Part shown: positions 14,775 to 22,583 of the stretch, one piece after another | Layout: every line of letters begins with the position of its first letter | How positions within the stretch are numbered: the stretch's first letter is position 1 | Assembly: GCA_034104345.1 (NCBI GenBank) | Contig: JAXEDY010000018.1 | Coordinates: 1 to 23,715, forward strand | Origin: HGM11416 sp034104345 | Lineage (GTDB): Bacteria; Bacillota; Clostridia; Christensenellales; Borkfalkiaceae | Reading direction: 5' to 3' | Length of the DNA: 23,715 nt | Position numbers and translations under genes: made by a program | Notes under the pieces: generated by a model | What the model saw: only the letters and a program-made list of their open reading frames with translations | Told to the model about the DNA's origin: nothing | Databases searched by the model: none

Positions 14775-15785
14775 TTATTTGAATGTCCATAAAAAGAAAT
14801 AAACGTTTCGACGCAGGTTTGCAGCGTAAGCGAGCGAAAATGATTTTAGGTAATATGTGGCGACGTCGATGCTTTTTTGTACGAAATACATCGTTTCGGT
14901 TTCGTTTTCAAATATATTGGCGCACAGCTTAAATTCGACTGTGTTAATGCCGTTTTGTATGCACTTATATACAATTCCGCGTAAATCGGATTTGTTTTCA
15001 ACAATCAAGCCGCTTTTGTAGTAATAATTTTCGTTATTCGATCGGCATTTCGGCAGGTCGGAACTTATTGCATGGTCGATAGAAATATCCACGTCCGACA
15101 GATTGAAATAGTAGTGGCAAAGCATATTTTTATCCGATGAACTTATATTCCACGTTAAATCAACGTGATATGGTTGCCCGTCGATTTTTACCATATTCCA
15201 AGCGTGGAGGGTGTCGGAACTTACATTGCCGCTTAAATCATCTGTTGCTTTTCCTTTAACGACAATGCACTTTATATCTAAAGCGTTAAGCAAAAATTTG
15301 AATGTTTTGGCAATTCCTTCGCAAACGGCTGTTTTGTAAAACAGAACCCCCAAAATCGTATTACTTCGAGCGTGAAACTTTAATAAATTGTCTTTTGCAA
15401 CGTCATCATATAAAACGTTTCTCGCTAAAATATCGTGCAGGCTTAATTCTTTTTCAAATTCCGTTTTACCCGTAACTTTCGATAATATTTTATTGCATAC
15501 TTTCTTTACTTTTTCAGTTAAAATTAGAGTATCGGCTTGATTGTAAATATACTTTAATATTATCGTCTGACTAAATAAATCAGATTGAAACCCATAACGA
15601 AAATCGACGTAAAACAAATGCGGATTATCTAAGTTTATAGCAGACATCAATTTCGGGATATCCGTTTCGACAAAACCGTTTATCGTTACGGACGATTCGT
15701 GATTTTGTATTGCGGCATAAATTTTTTTATACGCTTTTTTCTCTCGATTATTTAGTTTTGAATAATAATATCTGTCATATATCAT
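14775..15785 (-). CDS. Transglutaminase-like (papain-fold) protein
   Basis: This is a 336-residue protein with a transglutaminase-core domain in the middle (about 115-215). The three catalytic residues are recognisable: Cys155 in AVCEGIAKTF, His194 in HAWNMVKIDG and Asp209 in HVDLTW. HDILARNVLYD (117-127), a usual lead-in of this fold, precedes them. Bacterial members act as proteases, peptide amidases or cross-linkers. No signal peptide or membrane segment is seen, so it should be cytoplasmic. The N-terminal 110 residues and C-terminal 120 residues match nothing I know. The start lacks a clear Shine-Dalgarno. It is the last gene of the - strand run and lies 89 nt after the HIRAN gene. Its placement suggests it works with the rest of the cluster. 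Confidence 0.75.
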   Translation of the reverse strand: MIYDRYYYSKLNNREKKAYKKIYAAIQNHESSVTINGFVETDIPKLMSAINLDNPHLFYVDFRYGFQSDLFSQTIILKYIYNQADTLILTEKVKKVCNKILSKVTGKTEFEKELSLHDILARNVLYDDVAKDNLLKFHARSNTILGVLFYKTAVCEGIAKTFKFLLNALDIKCIVVKGKATDDLSGNVSSDTLHAWNMVKIDGQPYHVDLTWNISSSDKNMLCHYYFNLSDVDISIDHAISSDLPKCRSNNENYYYKSGLIVENKSDLRGIVYKCIQNGINTVEFKLCANIFENETETMYFVQKSIDVATYYLKSFSLAYAANLRRNVYFFLWTFK

Positions 15786-15874
15786 AGTGCTAAATTTAAC
15801 AGTTCGATACGCTATGGATTATATAAAGTTTCCTATTGGTATTCTCACTCGTCGTTTCATTTATTCCGCGTTTT

Positions 15875-16822
15875 TTACCAATCCGTATCGTCATTAAAAT
15901 CATTGTCGTCGATAATATAATCTATCGCATTCTTATCATTGTTTGATATATCAAAAGAGTCTACGTTTTTTTGCGACTTATCGTATGATATTTTAGGTAT
16001 ATTATCGAGCGTAAACAGATTTATGTTCAAAGAAATGGACTGCAAAAATGTTCTCGCCTTATCTTTGAACAAAACAGTGAGATATTTTTCTCTTTGCTCA
16101 ATTTTTATATCTGTAAGCACGCCGGCACCATACATATTATGCCACAATATAGTGCCTATTTTAATGTTATTATTTGATATTATGTTGCGAACACCCTGTT
16201 TGATAGGCTGTTTATATACAATAATGTTGATTTCTATTCCCCAATTAAAAACATTGGTAAATTCATGGAAATCCCTTCCCAAAACCGAAGTTACAACTAT
16301 TGCGTATAATCTTCCTTTTTTTATTTCAGAACTGATTTCTTTGCTGATTTCCTTAGAAATATATCCTAAGACCTCTTTACGAACAGTTAAAACCTTAAGC
16401 GCATACGGATCAAATTTGTTATGTAAATCAGGCTCTATCAGTAATCTTGTTCCGACTTTTAATTCATCCGAGTTAACCAATTTTTCTATCAACTGTTGAC
16501 GTCCGTCGTAAGTTACCCCGACAACTCTCGTTGAATAAGAATTGTATTGCACAAATAAATCAAAACAACTATCTACTAAATTTGCTGAAAAGCCGTAATC
16601 ATGTTCGAGTTTTTTTTGCCAACGGGCTTTATCAAAAGCAGTAAGTTGTTTGTTATCGCAAAATTCTTTACAAATCCCGCAGTCAGCCATAACCCCTAAA
16701 ATATTTATGACGGCTTTGGGTGTGTCGGGATATAAATCTTTTAAAACTGCCTTTAACCTTGAACCGTTATTTATGCATTCAGGAAATGCATTCATTATTT
16801 CACATAGATTTATTTCGTCCAT
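15875..16822 (-). CDS. HIRAN-domain protein with shared N-terminal domain and UvrD-tail-like domain
   Basis: This 315-residue protein has three parts. Residues 1-95 form a helical domain also found at the start of the LRR proteins at 20943-22283 and 22584-23715 (shared INL, FP-CI-NG--LKA, YP---KA, KE, DK-RW--KLE, GFS). Residues 99-204 resemble a HIRAN domain: VVGVTYDGRQQ, LLIEPDLHNKFDPYALKV and LGYIS. HIRAN domains bind DNA 3' ends or stalled forks in the HLTF family. Residues about 221-272 (KIGTILWHNMYGAG then LTVLFKD) resemble the Tudor-like tail of PcrA/UvrD helicases. The C-terminus is Asp/Asn-rich. It lies 84 nt downstream of the 359-aa gene. Together with the SF1 ATPase it suggests work on DNA. 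Domain calls are by eye. Confidence 0.7.
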   Translation of the reverse strand: MDEINLCEIMNAFPECINNGSRLKAVLKDLYPDTPKAVINILGVMADCGICKEFCDNKQLTAFDKARWQKKLEHDYGFSANLVDSCFDLFVQYNSYSTRVVGVTYDGRQQLIEKLVNSDELKVGTRLLIEPDLHNKFDPYALKVLTVRKEVLGYISKEISKEISSEIKKGRLYAIVVTSVLGRDFHEFTNVFNWGIEINIIVYKQPIKQGVRNIISNNNIKIGTILWHNMYGAGVLTDIKIEQREKYLTVLFKDKARTFLQSISLNINLFTLDNIPKISYDKSQKNVDSFDISNNDKNAIDYIIDDNDFNDDTDW

Positions 16823-16906
16823 CTTATTTACGTTAGTATAAAATTTGTTTACCGCACAATCATTTTCTATTTTTTATCATTACAGATGATTGTCTTAATT
16901 GCGAGG

Positions 16907-17986
16907 TTACCTCGACATCAATTTGTAATTGACTTCTTGTAATGCTTTTTTTATTGACGTGCGGGTAACTTTTAATTTTTCGCTCGTAACACATTCAACA
17001 ACATCCGGATATCCCGGTTCGTTTTTCAGCATTTCAAGCCCGCTGGAATAATCTCCCTTTCCCTTTACGCTGTGCGGCATAGGTCCGGCGATAATAGCGG
17101 CGTATTTATCGCTGTATCTGAATTTACGGAAATCCAAATTAGTGATTTTATCGTAATCGGACGTTATATCGGCTTCGAAATTGTAGGTTTTTGCTAACCA
17201 TTTTATGTACGCTATAAGCGAACTTTTTATATTACCCAAAAACTTAATTGTTTTGCCTTCGAGATATTTAAACTCGCTATCCGAATCGATTACGGGTTCT
17301 ACGTCCTGCGGGATATAAGGCGTCGGTTTTAATTCTTCCTCTTCGTCGTCTTCATCCCATAAATCGACTGTATTTACGGGAATGCCCGGCATTATGTATG
17401 CAGACGGATTTTTTGCATAATCGATAATGTCGCCTATAGCCTTTTTAACTTCGTCCGTGAATAAAGATTTATCGGTTAAAGCATATTCTTTGGCAAAGAA
17501 ATTGTTTATATGAGAAATAACTAAATTTTTATCTTCGGTCGATACGTTCTTCGATAAAAAGTTTACGCTGTAATAATTGCAAAGGCTTACGACCGCGCCT
17601 GTCAATTTTGTATTCTGAATATCCTTTGCCCTTGAAAAAACAGTATTCATTCTGTCGAATAAAGCGCGCGGATTATCTATAAAATAAAGCGGAGTTCTTC
17701 TTCCGTATATTATTATTTCGTAGCGAATAAACCAAGACGGCTTTTTAGTCTGCTCGGAAACTAAAACGGTGTCTTTATATAACTGCATTATATTGTTGGA
17801 ATGAACGTAATCGTTCCATTCAACGTATTGCTGGATTAAATTATGGCAAATTTTCGAAAAGACCTTACTTTGACCGTCTTTCGTTGTCGTTCGGAATGCG
17901 TCGAGTCCGTGCAACATTAACTCGTCGTAAACTCTGTCTACCGTTGAAACATTAGTTAAATCTTCAAGATCCGCCGGTGTAATCAT
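16907..17986 (-). CDS. Unrecognised 359-aa protein with C-terminal GPMPHSVKGKGD domain
   Basis: I do not recognise a named family. Residues 1-200 are largely helical and charged, without membrane segments. An acidic linker (DEDDEEEE, about 212-219) follows. The last 115 residues look like a separate alpha/beta domain: TIKFLGNIKSS, then helix, FEADITSDYDKI, YAAIIAGPMPHSVKGKGD, a helix, YPDVVECV and a final helix. The alternation and the P-HS-KG loop recall small Rossmann-like domains such as DUF2325, where a similar loop sits after a beta strand. This comparison is loose. The start has GGGAG about 12 nt upstream. The gene starts 18 nt after the stop of the 540-aa gene, so the two are in one operon with the SF1 ATPase. 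Confidence 0.7.
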   Translation of the reverse strand: MITPADLEDLTNVSTVDRVYDELMLHGLDAFRTTTKDGQSKVFSKICHNLIQQYVEWNDYVHSNNIMQLYKDTVLVSEQTKKPSWFIRYEIIIYGRRTPLYFIDNPRALFDRMNTVFSRAKDIQNTKLTGAVVSLCNYYSVNFLSKNVSTEDKNLVISHINNFFAKEYALTDKSLFTDEVKKAIGDIIDYAKNPSAYIMPGIPVNTVDLWDEDDEEEELKPTPYIPQDVEPVIDSDSEFKYLEGKTIKFLGNIKSSLIAYIKWLAKTYNFEADITSDYDKITNLDFRKFRYSDKYAAIIAGPMPHSVKGKGDYSSGLEMLKNEPGYPDVVECVTSEKLKVTRTSIKKALQEVNYKLMSR

Positions 17987-18004
17987 CTGTATTTTTCTCC
18001 CTTG

Positions 18005-19627
18005 TTAATCGATAAAAGATATTTGATCTTGCGTTTTTTTGCTTGTTTTTTTTGATTTTTTCGGTTTTTCTTCCGCTATTGACTGCAAATATTGTTTATG
18101 AATAATATCTTTGTTTGCTATTATCTCCTTATCGGAGATTTCGCTTTCGGTCATCTTCAAAGCGTTTTTTAACGAAACGTATTGAAAATCGAAAGAGTAT
18201 CTTAATTCGGCTGTCAGATTATCGATATATTTTTTGATTTTTTCTGCGTGCGCGCCGATACAATGATAATATTCGATTTTAAGATTTGTATAATGGCAAG
18301 AAAGATTATTAAGCGTGATACAGTCCTTTTTAGATACGATTTTATTACTTTCGGCAAATTGTTTATAGTCAACACAAGTGTCGTTTACTTTGCAGGTTAC
18401 GGCGTATAACAATTCAAGATTTTTGTATTCCGAATATAGGTCGCCCATTCCGTGCAACAACGCCCAAAGCGATAGCGTGATATTCGCAAAACCTTCTTTA
18501 TCTAAACCGAATTCCGTTATATTTTCGCAAAAACGGTCTAATCTATAGTCGAAAAAGGTATAAAGGAAATATATAGGCACAAGTTCCGGATTGTCTTTTA
18601 CAAGCAATGCAATACGATTTCTCGCGCGTTTATCGGCAAAAATTTCACTTATCTCGTTTCTTGCCGAAATATCATTTATCCCCGCAATGTAATCGTCTAA
18701 AAAACGGTCTTTATCGTCGTAAGAATAACGGTTATTCAAAAGAGAGGTAATTGCGGGAGTGTAGATATCGTCGGATTTACTTCCATTCAGACACGAAATA
18801 TAATCGATATCTTTTGTCTGCAAATATCTTATTTTTTCGGAAACGATATGTTGCAATACTTTTTTATAAAAATTATCGTGGACAACTTTATCAAACTGTA
18901 TTTCGGGCGACCCCGTAACGGAATAAATCCTCTGCGAAAATCTTCCGTCAAAAAGCGTTTTCCCTTGAATAAACATAAGGTATGCCGCGATAAGTTTATC
19001 TTCTTTTTGCGATTTATCCCTTACGTCCTTTTCTTCGGCAGTTTCGTCGGTAAAGCCGCTTAATATATCCGCTCCGAATTCCGTTTCGTCGTCCTCGTCA
19101 TCATCCGAAAAAACATTATCTTTCGTCTTTGAAAACGAGTTTATAACGCCATCCACAATATTATCGTCTAATGCGGAGAAGGCTGTAAACGATTCGTTTC
19201 GTATGAGTTGTTTAGGGATAATAAGCGTCGTATCGCCCTGTAAGAACTGAATTTGTTTATCGACGTAAAATATATCGGTAACGTTAAAAAACGAAACGGG
19301 ACAAGCAAATTTTACGGCGTGTGCGGTAGAACATTCGGATATTTTGGCTGACTTTATCGTTTCGTCCGAAAAATACGCTTCGACTACGGTTTCTGCGGGC
19401 AGTAAAACTTTTAAAACCACGGGAATATCTCCGCCGTCGGTTTTACAGTTTTTCAATATTGTTTCAACCCCGATTTCGCTTTTCCAGAACAATAAAAAGT
19501 TTTGCCCTAAGTCCGATAACGTTCGGTTCAATTCGTTGCGATATACCGAAGGTTCTATTTTATAATTTACTAAAAAATTTTTTAACGCGCGTTGATTCGT
19601 GTAAAAATAGAAAGATTCGAATTTCAT
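18005..19627 (-). CDS. Unrecognised 540-aa protein coupled to the SF1 ATPase
   Basis: The ATG overlaps the ATPase stop (ATGA, 19627-19624), and GAGG stands just upstream, so the two proteins are made together. No named family is recognised. The N-terminus (FYFYTNQRALKNFLVNYKI) and a beta-rich stretch to about residue 150 form one region. An Asp/Glu-rich linker (about 165-205, with DDDEDDETE) separates it from a long helical region (205-510). The C-terminus is Lys-rich (KPKKSKKTSKK) and could touch nucleic acid. No transmembrane helix, signal peptide, Walker motif or nuclease signature was found. The two-part build, coupling and basic tail are consistent with a scaffold or partner of the helicase-like ATPase, which is inference. 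Confidence 0.75.
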   Translation of the reverse strand: MKFESFYFYTNQRALKNFLVNYKIEPSVYRNELNRTLSDLGQNFLLFWKSEIGVETILKNCKTDGGDIPVVLKVLLPAETVVEAYFSDETIKSAKISECSTAHAVKFACPVSFFNVTDIFYVDKQIQFLQGDTTLIIPKQLIRNESFTAFSALDDNIVDGVINSFSKTKDNVFSDDDEDDETEFGADILSGFTDETAEEKDVRDKSQKEDKLIAAYLMFIQGKTLFDGRFSQRIYSVTGSPEIQFDKVVHDNFYKKVLQHIVSEKIRYLQTKDIDYISCLNGSKSDDIYTPAITSLLNNRYSYDDKDRFLDDYIAGINDISARNEISEIFADKRARNRIALLVKDNPELVPIYFLYTFFDYRLDRFCENITEFGLDKEGFANITLSLWALLHGMGDLYSEYKNLELLYAVTCKVNDTCVDYKQFAESNKIVSKKDCITLNNLSCHYTNLKIEYYHCIGAHAEKIKKYIDNLTAELRYSFDFQYVSLKNALKMTESEISDKEIIANKDIIHKQYLQSIAEEKPKKSKKTSKKTQDQISFID

Positions 19628-20859
19628 ACTTTCCTCTCTATATCGAAACAGTCTTCGTTCTCTTTTATTACGTTAAGCACGGGAAACGATTGATAATAAC
19701 TGCAGTTAAAAACAAAAGTCAAAGTTTCTTTTGCGCGTGTTGCGGCAACGTAAAATCTGTTCTTATCCGCAGGGGACTGTAAAAGATTCTTTTGACAATC
19801 GAGCAGATAAACGTCATCGAACTCCATTCCTTTCGACGTCTGATACGTTACGAGAAATACTCCCGTCTGATTCAGGTTGTTAGACTGATCCATATTGTTT
19901 TCTTTTCCGTATTTATACAAAAATTTGGCTTCGGGAAGAATTTTGTTGGTAACCGTATTATCTAAAAAGGCTTTTGCCGCCTTAAAAGTTTCCAGATCGG
20001 GGACGATAACTCCGACTTGCTTATTTAATTGATAAGCCCTATCCGCAATATCATCAAAAAGTTGTTGATTTAATGCGGAAAAAATAACCTTCGGTTTACT
20101 TCCTTCGGGGCGATTTTTCGCAACGACGCGGAGTGAAAAATTATTGCCGCCGTAATTGTTGTAAAACAACTTCGCAACTCGTTCGATTGCCACGGTATTG
20201 CGGAAATTATCTATTAAATCGTAAAACGAATCCTGCAACGACAAATCGCTCAAAATTCGATTGCAATCGACTCCCGCTTTACGCATAAGTTTTGACGAAC
20301 CCGTATCGTTTTCCTTTCCGACTTCCTGAGCGTCGTCAAAAGTAACGATAATTCTATCCGCAATAAGGCTTAAAAACTTGAACGCTTCATCAGGTAAGTC
20401 CTGCCCCTCGTCAACAAAAATGTCGTCGTAACGTATATCTTTTTTTCCTTGATCGCTTAGGCGGTTATATGCAGCGGCAAGTTTTCCCCATTGCGGCCAA
20501 CCGGTTGAATCATATCCGTATTCTCGGTTTATAACGCGGATTAAAGCCTGTGGATCGTCGTCAAATTGATAGTCGTCCGCATAATCGCCTAATTCATCCT
20601 CGATTCTTTTTGCCAATTGCCAACAAAAACTATGTATCGTATTGCTTTTTACGTTGCAACCTTTTATCATTGCGCTCAAAGGTCTTGAATACGTAAGCAA
20701 AATTTGTTTTTTATTGCTGTCAAGCCCCATTCCGGACATTGCGAGAATTGTTTTTCCCGTTCCGGGCCCGCCGACGACAGCAAGACTTTTCGCCATAGAC
20801 ATTTCGTCAACGATATGCTTCTGCAGCGGACTTAATTTACTGTTATCCAACCGTTCCAT
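19624..20859 (-). CDS. Compact superfamily 1 helicase-like ATPase (UvrD/Rep type)
   Basis: This 411-residue protein has the SF1 motif set: motif I GGPGTGKT (30-37), Ia ILLTYSRPLSAM, TIHSF, motif II VDEGQD, motif III FDDAQ, motif IV NFRNT, motif V YQTSKGMEFDDVYLLD and motif VI YVAATRAKETL with its Arg finger. Residues needed for ATP hydrolysis look intact. At about 410 residues it is far shorter than UvrD/PcrA (over 700), so the 1B/2B subdomains are reduced or absent. The size is nearer to GajB-like accessory helicases. The start has AAGGGAG 8-14 nt upstream. It overlaps the 540-aa gene by 4 nt. No GajA-like ATPase/TOPRIM partner is present, so this is not a Gabija locus as seen here. Confidence 0.88.
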   Translation of the reverse strand: MERLDNSKLSPLQKHIVDEMSMAKSLAVVGGPGTGKTILAMSGMGLDSNKKQILLTYSRPLSAMIKGCNVKSNTIHSFCWQLAKRIEDELGDYADDYQFDDDPQALIRVINREYGYDSTGWPQWGKLAAAYNRLSDQGKKDIRYDDIFVDEGQDLPDEAFKFLSLIADRIIVTFDDAQEVGKENDTGSSKLMRKAGVDCNRILSDLSLQDSFYDLIDNFRNTVAIERVAKLFYNNYGGNNFSLRVVAKNRPEGSKPKVIFSALNQQLFDDIADRAYQLNKQVGVIVPDLETFKAAKAFLDNTVTNKILPEAKFLYKYGKENNMDQSNNLNQTGVFLVTYQTSKGMEFDDVYLLDCQKNLLQSPADKNRFYVAATRAKETLTFVFNCSYYQSFPVLNVIKENEDCFDIERKV

Positions 20860-20885
20860 ACAACTTTCTCCCTTGATAAACTTGA

Positions 20886-20913
20886 TTTATATTAAACGTA
20901 ACGCATACGCCAA
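20886..20913 (-). promoter_or_regulatory. Possible promoter of the SF1 ATPase operon
   Basis: On the - strand, TTGGCG (20913-20908), a 16-nt spacer and TATAAA (20891-20886) precede the ATPase start by about 26 nt. It would allow the ATPase and downstream genes to be expressed separately from the upstream LRR gene. Confidence 0.4.
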
Positions 20914-20942
20914 TCCAATTCACTACTGCATCAATTCGCGAT

Positions 20943-22283
20943 TTAAACATGAATAATACCATCGGAACAATAAATCGCTTTTATAGCAGTATTTTTTAAA
21001 TAATCAATTTCTTTGTTAATATTATTCCACTTCTCGATTGTACCATTAAATATTATTTTACTCAAATCACTACAGTCGCAAAACGCCCAATTGCCTATAT
21101 AAGTTACACTATTTGGAATTACAACATTTTTAAGTTTGCGACACCCCATAAACGACTTACTACCTATACAAGTTACCCTATCGGGGATTACCATATTTGC
21201 AATCCCGCTGCAACCCTCGAATGCATAATCATCGATACAAGTCACGCTGTTACCGATAGTTACGCTTGTTAAACCGCTGCAATTATGGAACGCAAAACTA
21301 CCTATCGAAGTCACGCTATCGGGGATAACTAAATCGCCCTCGAGTTTTTTACCGCCTATATACAGCGTGCGTGGAGATGACGTTATGTTAACAAGACCTT
21401 CTATACCGCACCAACCCGCAAAGTTACCGGTATAGTAAATGCTCTTTAAACCGCTGCAATCACTGAACGCATTATTACCGATATAAGTCACACCGTTACC
21501 GATAGTTACGCTTGTTAATCCGCTGCAACCCCAGAATGCCCACTCACCGATAGAAGTAACGCTGTTGGGGATTGTTACGCTTGTTAAACTTCTGCAATCC
21601 TTGAACGCATAACTCATGATATGAGTCACGCCGTTACCGATAGTTACGCTTGTTAAACTTCTGCAATCCTTGAACGCATAACTCATGATATAAGTCACAC
21701 CGTTACCGATAGTTACGCTTGTTAATCCGCTGCAACCCCAGAATGCCCACTTACCGATAGAAGTAACGCTGTTGGGGATTGTTACGCTTGTTAAACTTCT
21801 GCAATCCTTGAACGCATAACCGATTGAAATTACGCCATCGGGAATGACAACAACAGATGAGTTGCCTTTATATTTTACTAATACTCCGTCCTTTATCTCA
21901 AAATCGGATAAGTTTGAAGGCGGCAAGGCTCTTTTCGTTTGTATAGATACTGAAGATTCAACTACAAGTTTTTCGTCGTTTGAAATGCAAGCACCGTTTA
22001 AGCCAAAAGCAATAAAAACCATATTTAAGCATGAACAAATGACTTTTTCTGAAAAGCCTTCGTCTTCCAACTTTTGATGCCAGCGGGATTTGTCGAGTTC
22101 GGTGATGTTTTCGCTATCTTGAATTTCTTTTGCAATACCGGAATTAGCCATAATAACTAAAGTGTTTACTATGGCTTTCGATATTTCAGGATATGTATCA
22201 AGCAAAATTGCTTTTAATTTCGCCCCGTTAGTTATACAATCGGGGAATTGTTCTATTATTTGTTTAAGGTTAATATCATTCAT
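20943..22283 (-). CDS. BspA-like leucine-rich repeat protein with shared N-terminal domain
   Basis: A 446-residue protein read from the ATG at 22283. A GTG three codons upstream is possible, but the ATG aligns with the HIRAN protein start. Residues 1-95 are the helical domain shared with the HIRAN protein (about half the positions identical). A linker (about 96-140) leads to LRR_5/BspA-type repeats of 23 residues of the form LTSVTIPNSVTSIG-AF-GC. Unlike most BspA proteins it has no signal peptide or anchor, so it should stay in the cytoplasm. Five central repeats are nearly identical at the DNA level. Such repeats bind proteins or other ligands. It likely follows the six-Cys gene in one transcript and lies 83 nt upstream of the ATPase gene. 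Confidence 0.82.
   Translation of the reverse strand: MNDINLKQIIEQFPDCITNGAKLKAILLDTYPEISKAIVNTLVIMANSGIAKEIQDSENITELDKSRWHQKLEDEGFSEKVICSCLNMVFIAFGLNGACISNDEKLVVESSVSIQTKRALPPSNLSDFEIKDGVLVKYKGNSSVVVIPDGVISIGYAFKDCRSLTSVTIPNSVTSIGKWAFWGCSGLTSVTIGNGVTYIMSYAFKDCRSLTSVTIGNGVTHIMSYAFKDCRSLTSVTIPNSVTSIGEWAFWGCSGLTSVTIGNGVTYIGNNAFSDCSGLKSIYYTGNFAGWCGIEGLVNITSSPRTLYIGGKKLEGDLVIPDSVTSIGSFAFHNCSGLTSVTIGNSVTCIDDYAFEGCSGIANMVIPDRVTCIGSKSFMGCRKLKNVVIPNSVTYIGNWAFCDCSDLSKIIFNGTIEKWNNINKEIDYLKNTAIKAIYCSDGIIHV
21509..21840 (-). repeat. Near-identical 69-bp tandem repeats inside the LRR gene
   Basis: Units begin at 21509, 21578, 21647, 21716 and 21785, exactly 69 bp (23 codons) apart. By sequence they alternate in two types, W (GCSGL with WAFW) and K (DCRSL with YAFK), in genomic order W-K-K-W-K. 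The two W units differ at 1 of 69 bases and the adjacent K units at 2 of 69, which indicates very recent duplication or conversion. Confidence 0.85.
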
Positions 22284-22316
22284 AATCTTCACTCGATTTG
22301 TAATAAATCAATAAAC

Positions 22317-22508
22317 TTAATCTTTTACTTTATAAGGGCAATCATTGTTCGTACAACTAACAGATTTATCGCATGTAGTATAAAGAGGTTTATTTCCGTA
22401 AATATGCTGCATTGCAGGCTTTGGTGTACAAGTAATCGCTGTCTCATAGCATCTTGTAATAGGACATAAAACTTTTACGTGTTTTGTTTCAAGTGAGTTA
22501 TACTTCAT
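22317..22508 (-). CDS. Small six-cysteine protein (63 aa), unknown
   Basis: A short gene sits between the two LRR genes on the same strand. It has six Cys (15, 20, 27, 46, 52, 57) spaced C-x4-C-x6-C-x18-C-x5-C-x4-C, with a CPITRC start and a CPYK end, and no signal peptide. This suggests a small metal-binding (zinc) fold, but I cannot name a family. The second of two consecutive ATGs (22508) is preferred, because GGGGG (22514-22518) is 5 nt from it and only 2 nt from the first. It ends 33 nt before the next LRR gene, so co-transcription is likely. Confidence 0.6.
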   Translation of the reverse strand: MKYNSLETKHVKVLCPITRCYETAITCTPKPAMQHIYGNKPLYTTCDKSVSCTNNDCPYKVKD

Positions 22509-22583
22509 CATTTCCCCCTAAAATTTATTTATAATTATTCCTACCGTTAAATCGTCGCCACTGGGGAATTTTATATAAGATAA

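Noticed and set aside
19624..20859. Gabija system (GajB)
   Set aside because: The ATPase is similar in size and class to GajB, but no ATPase/TOPRIM GajA gene is adjacent. The partner proteins have neither a Walker A motif nor a TOPRIM motif visible.
21242..21840. CRISPR-like regular repeats
   Set aside because: The 69-bp periodicity is 23 codons of an open frame coding for LRR units, with no short repeats and unique spacers.
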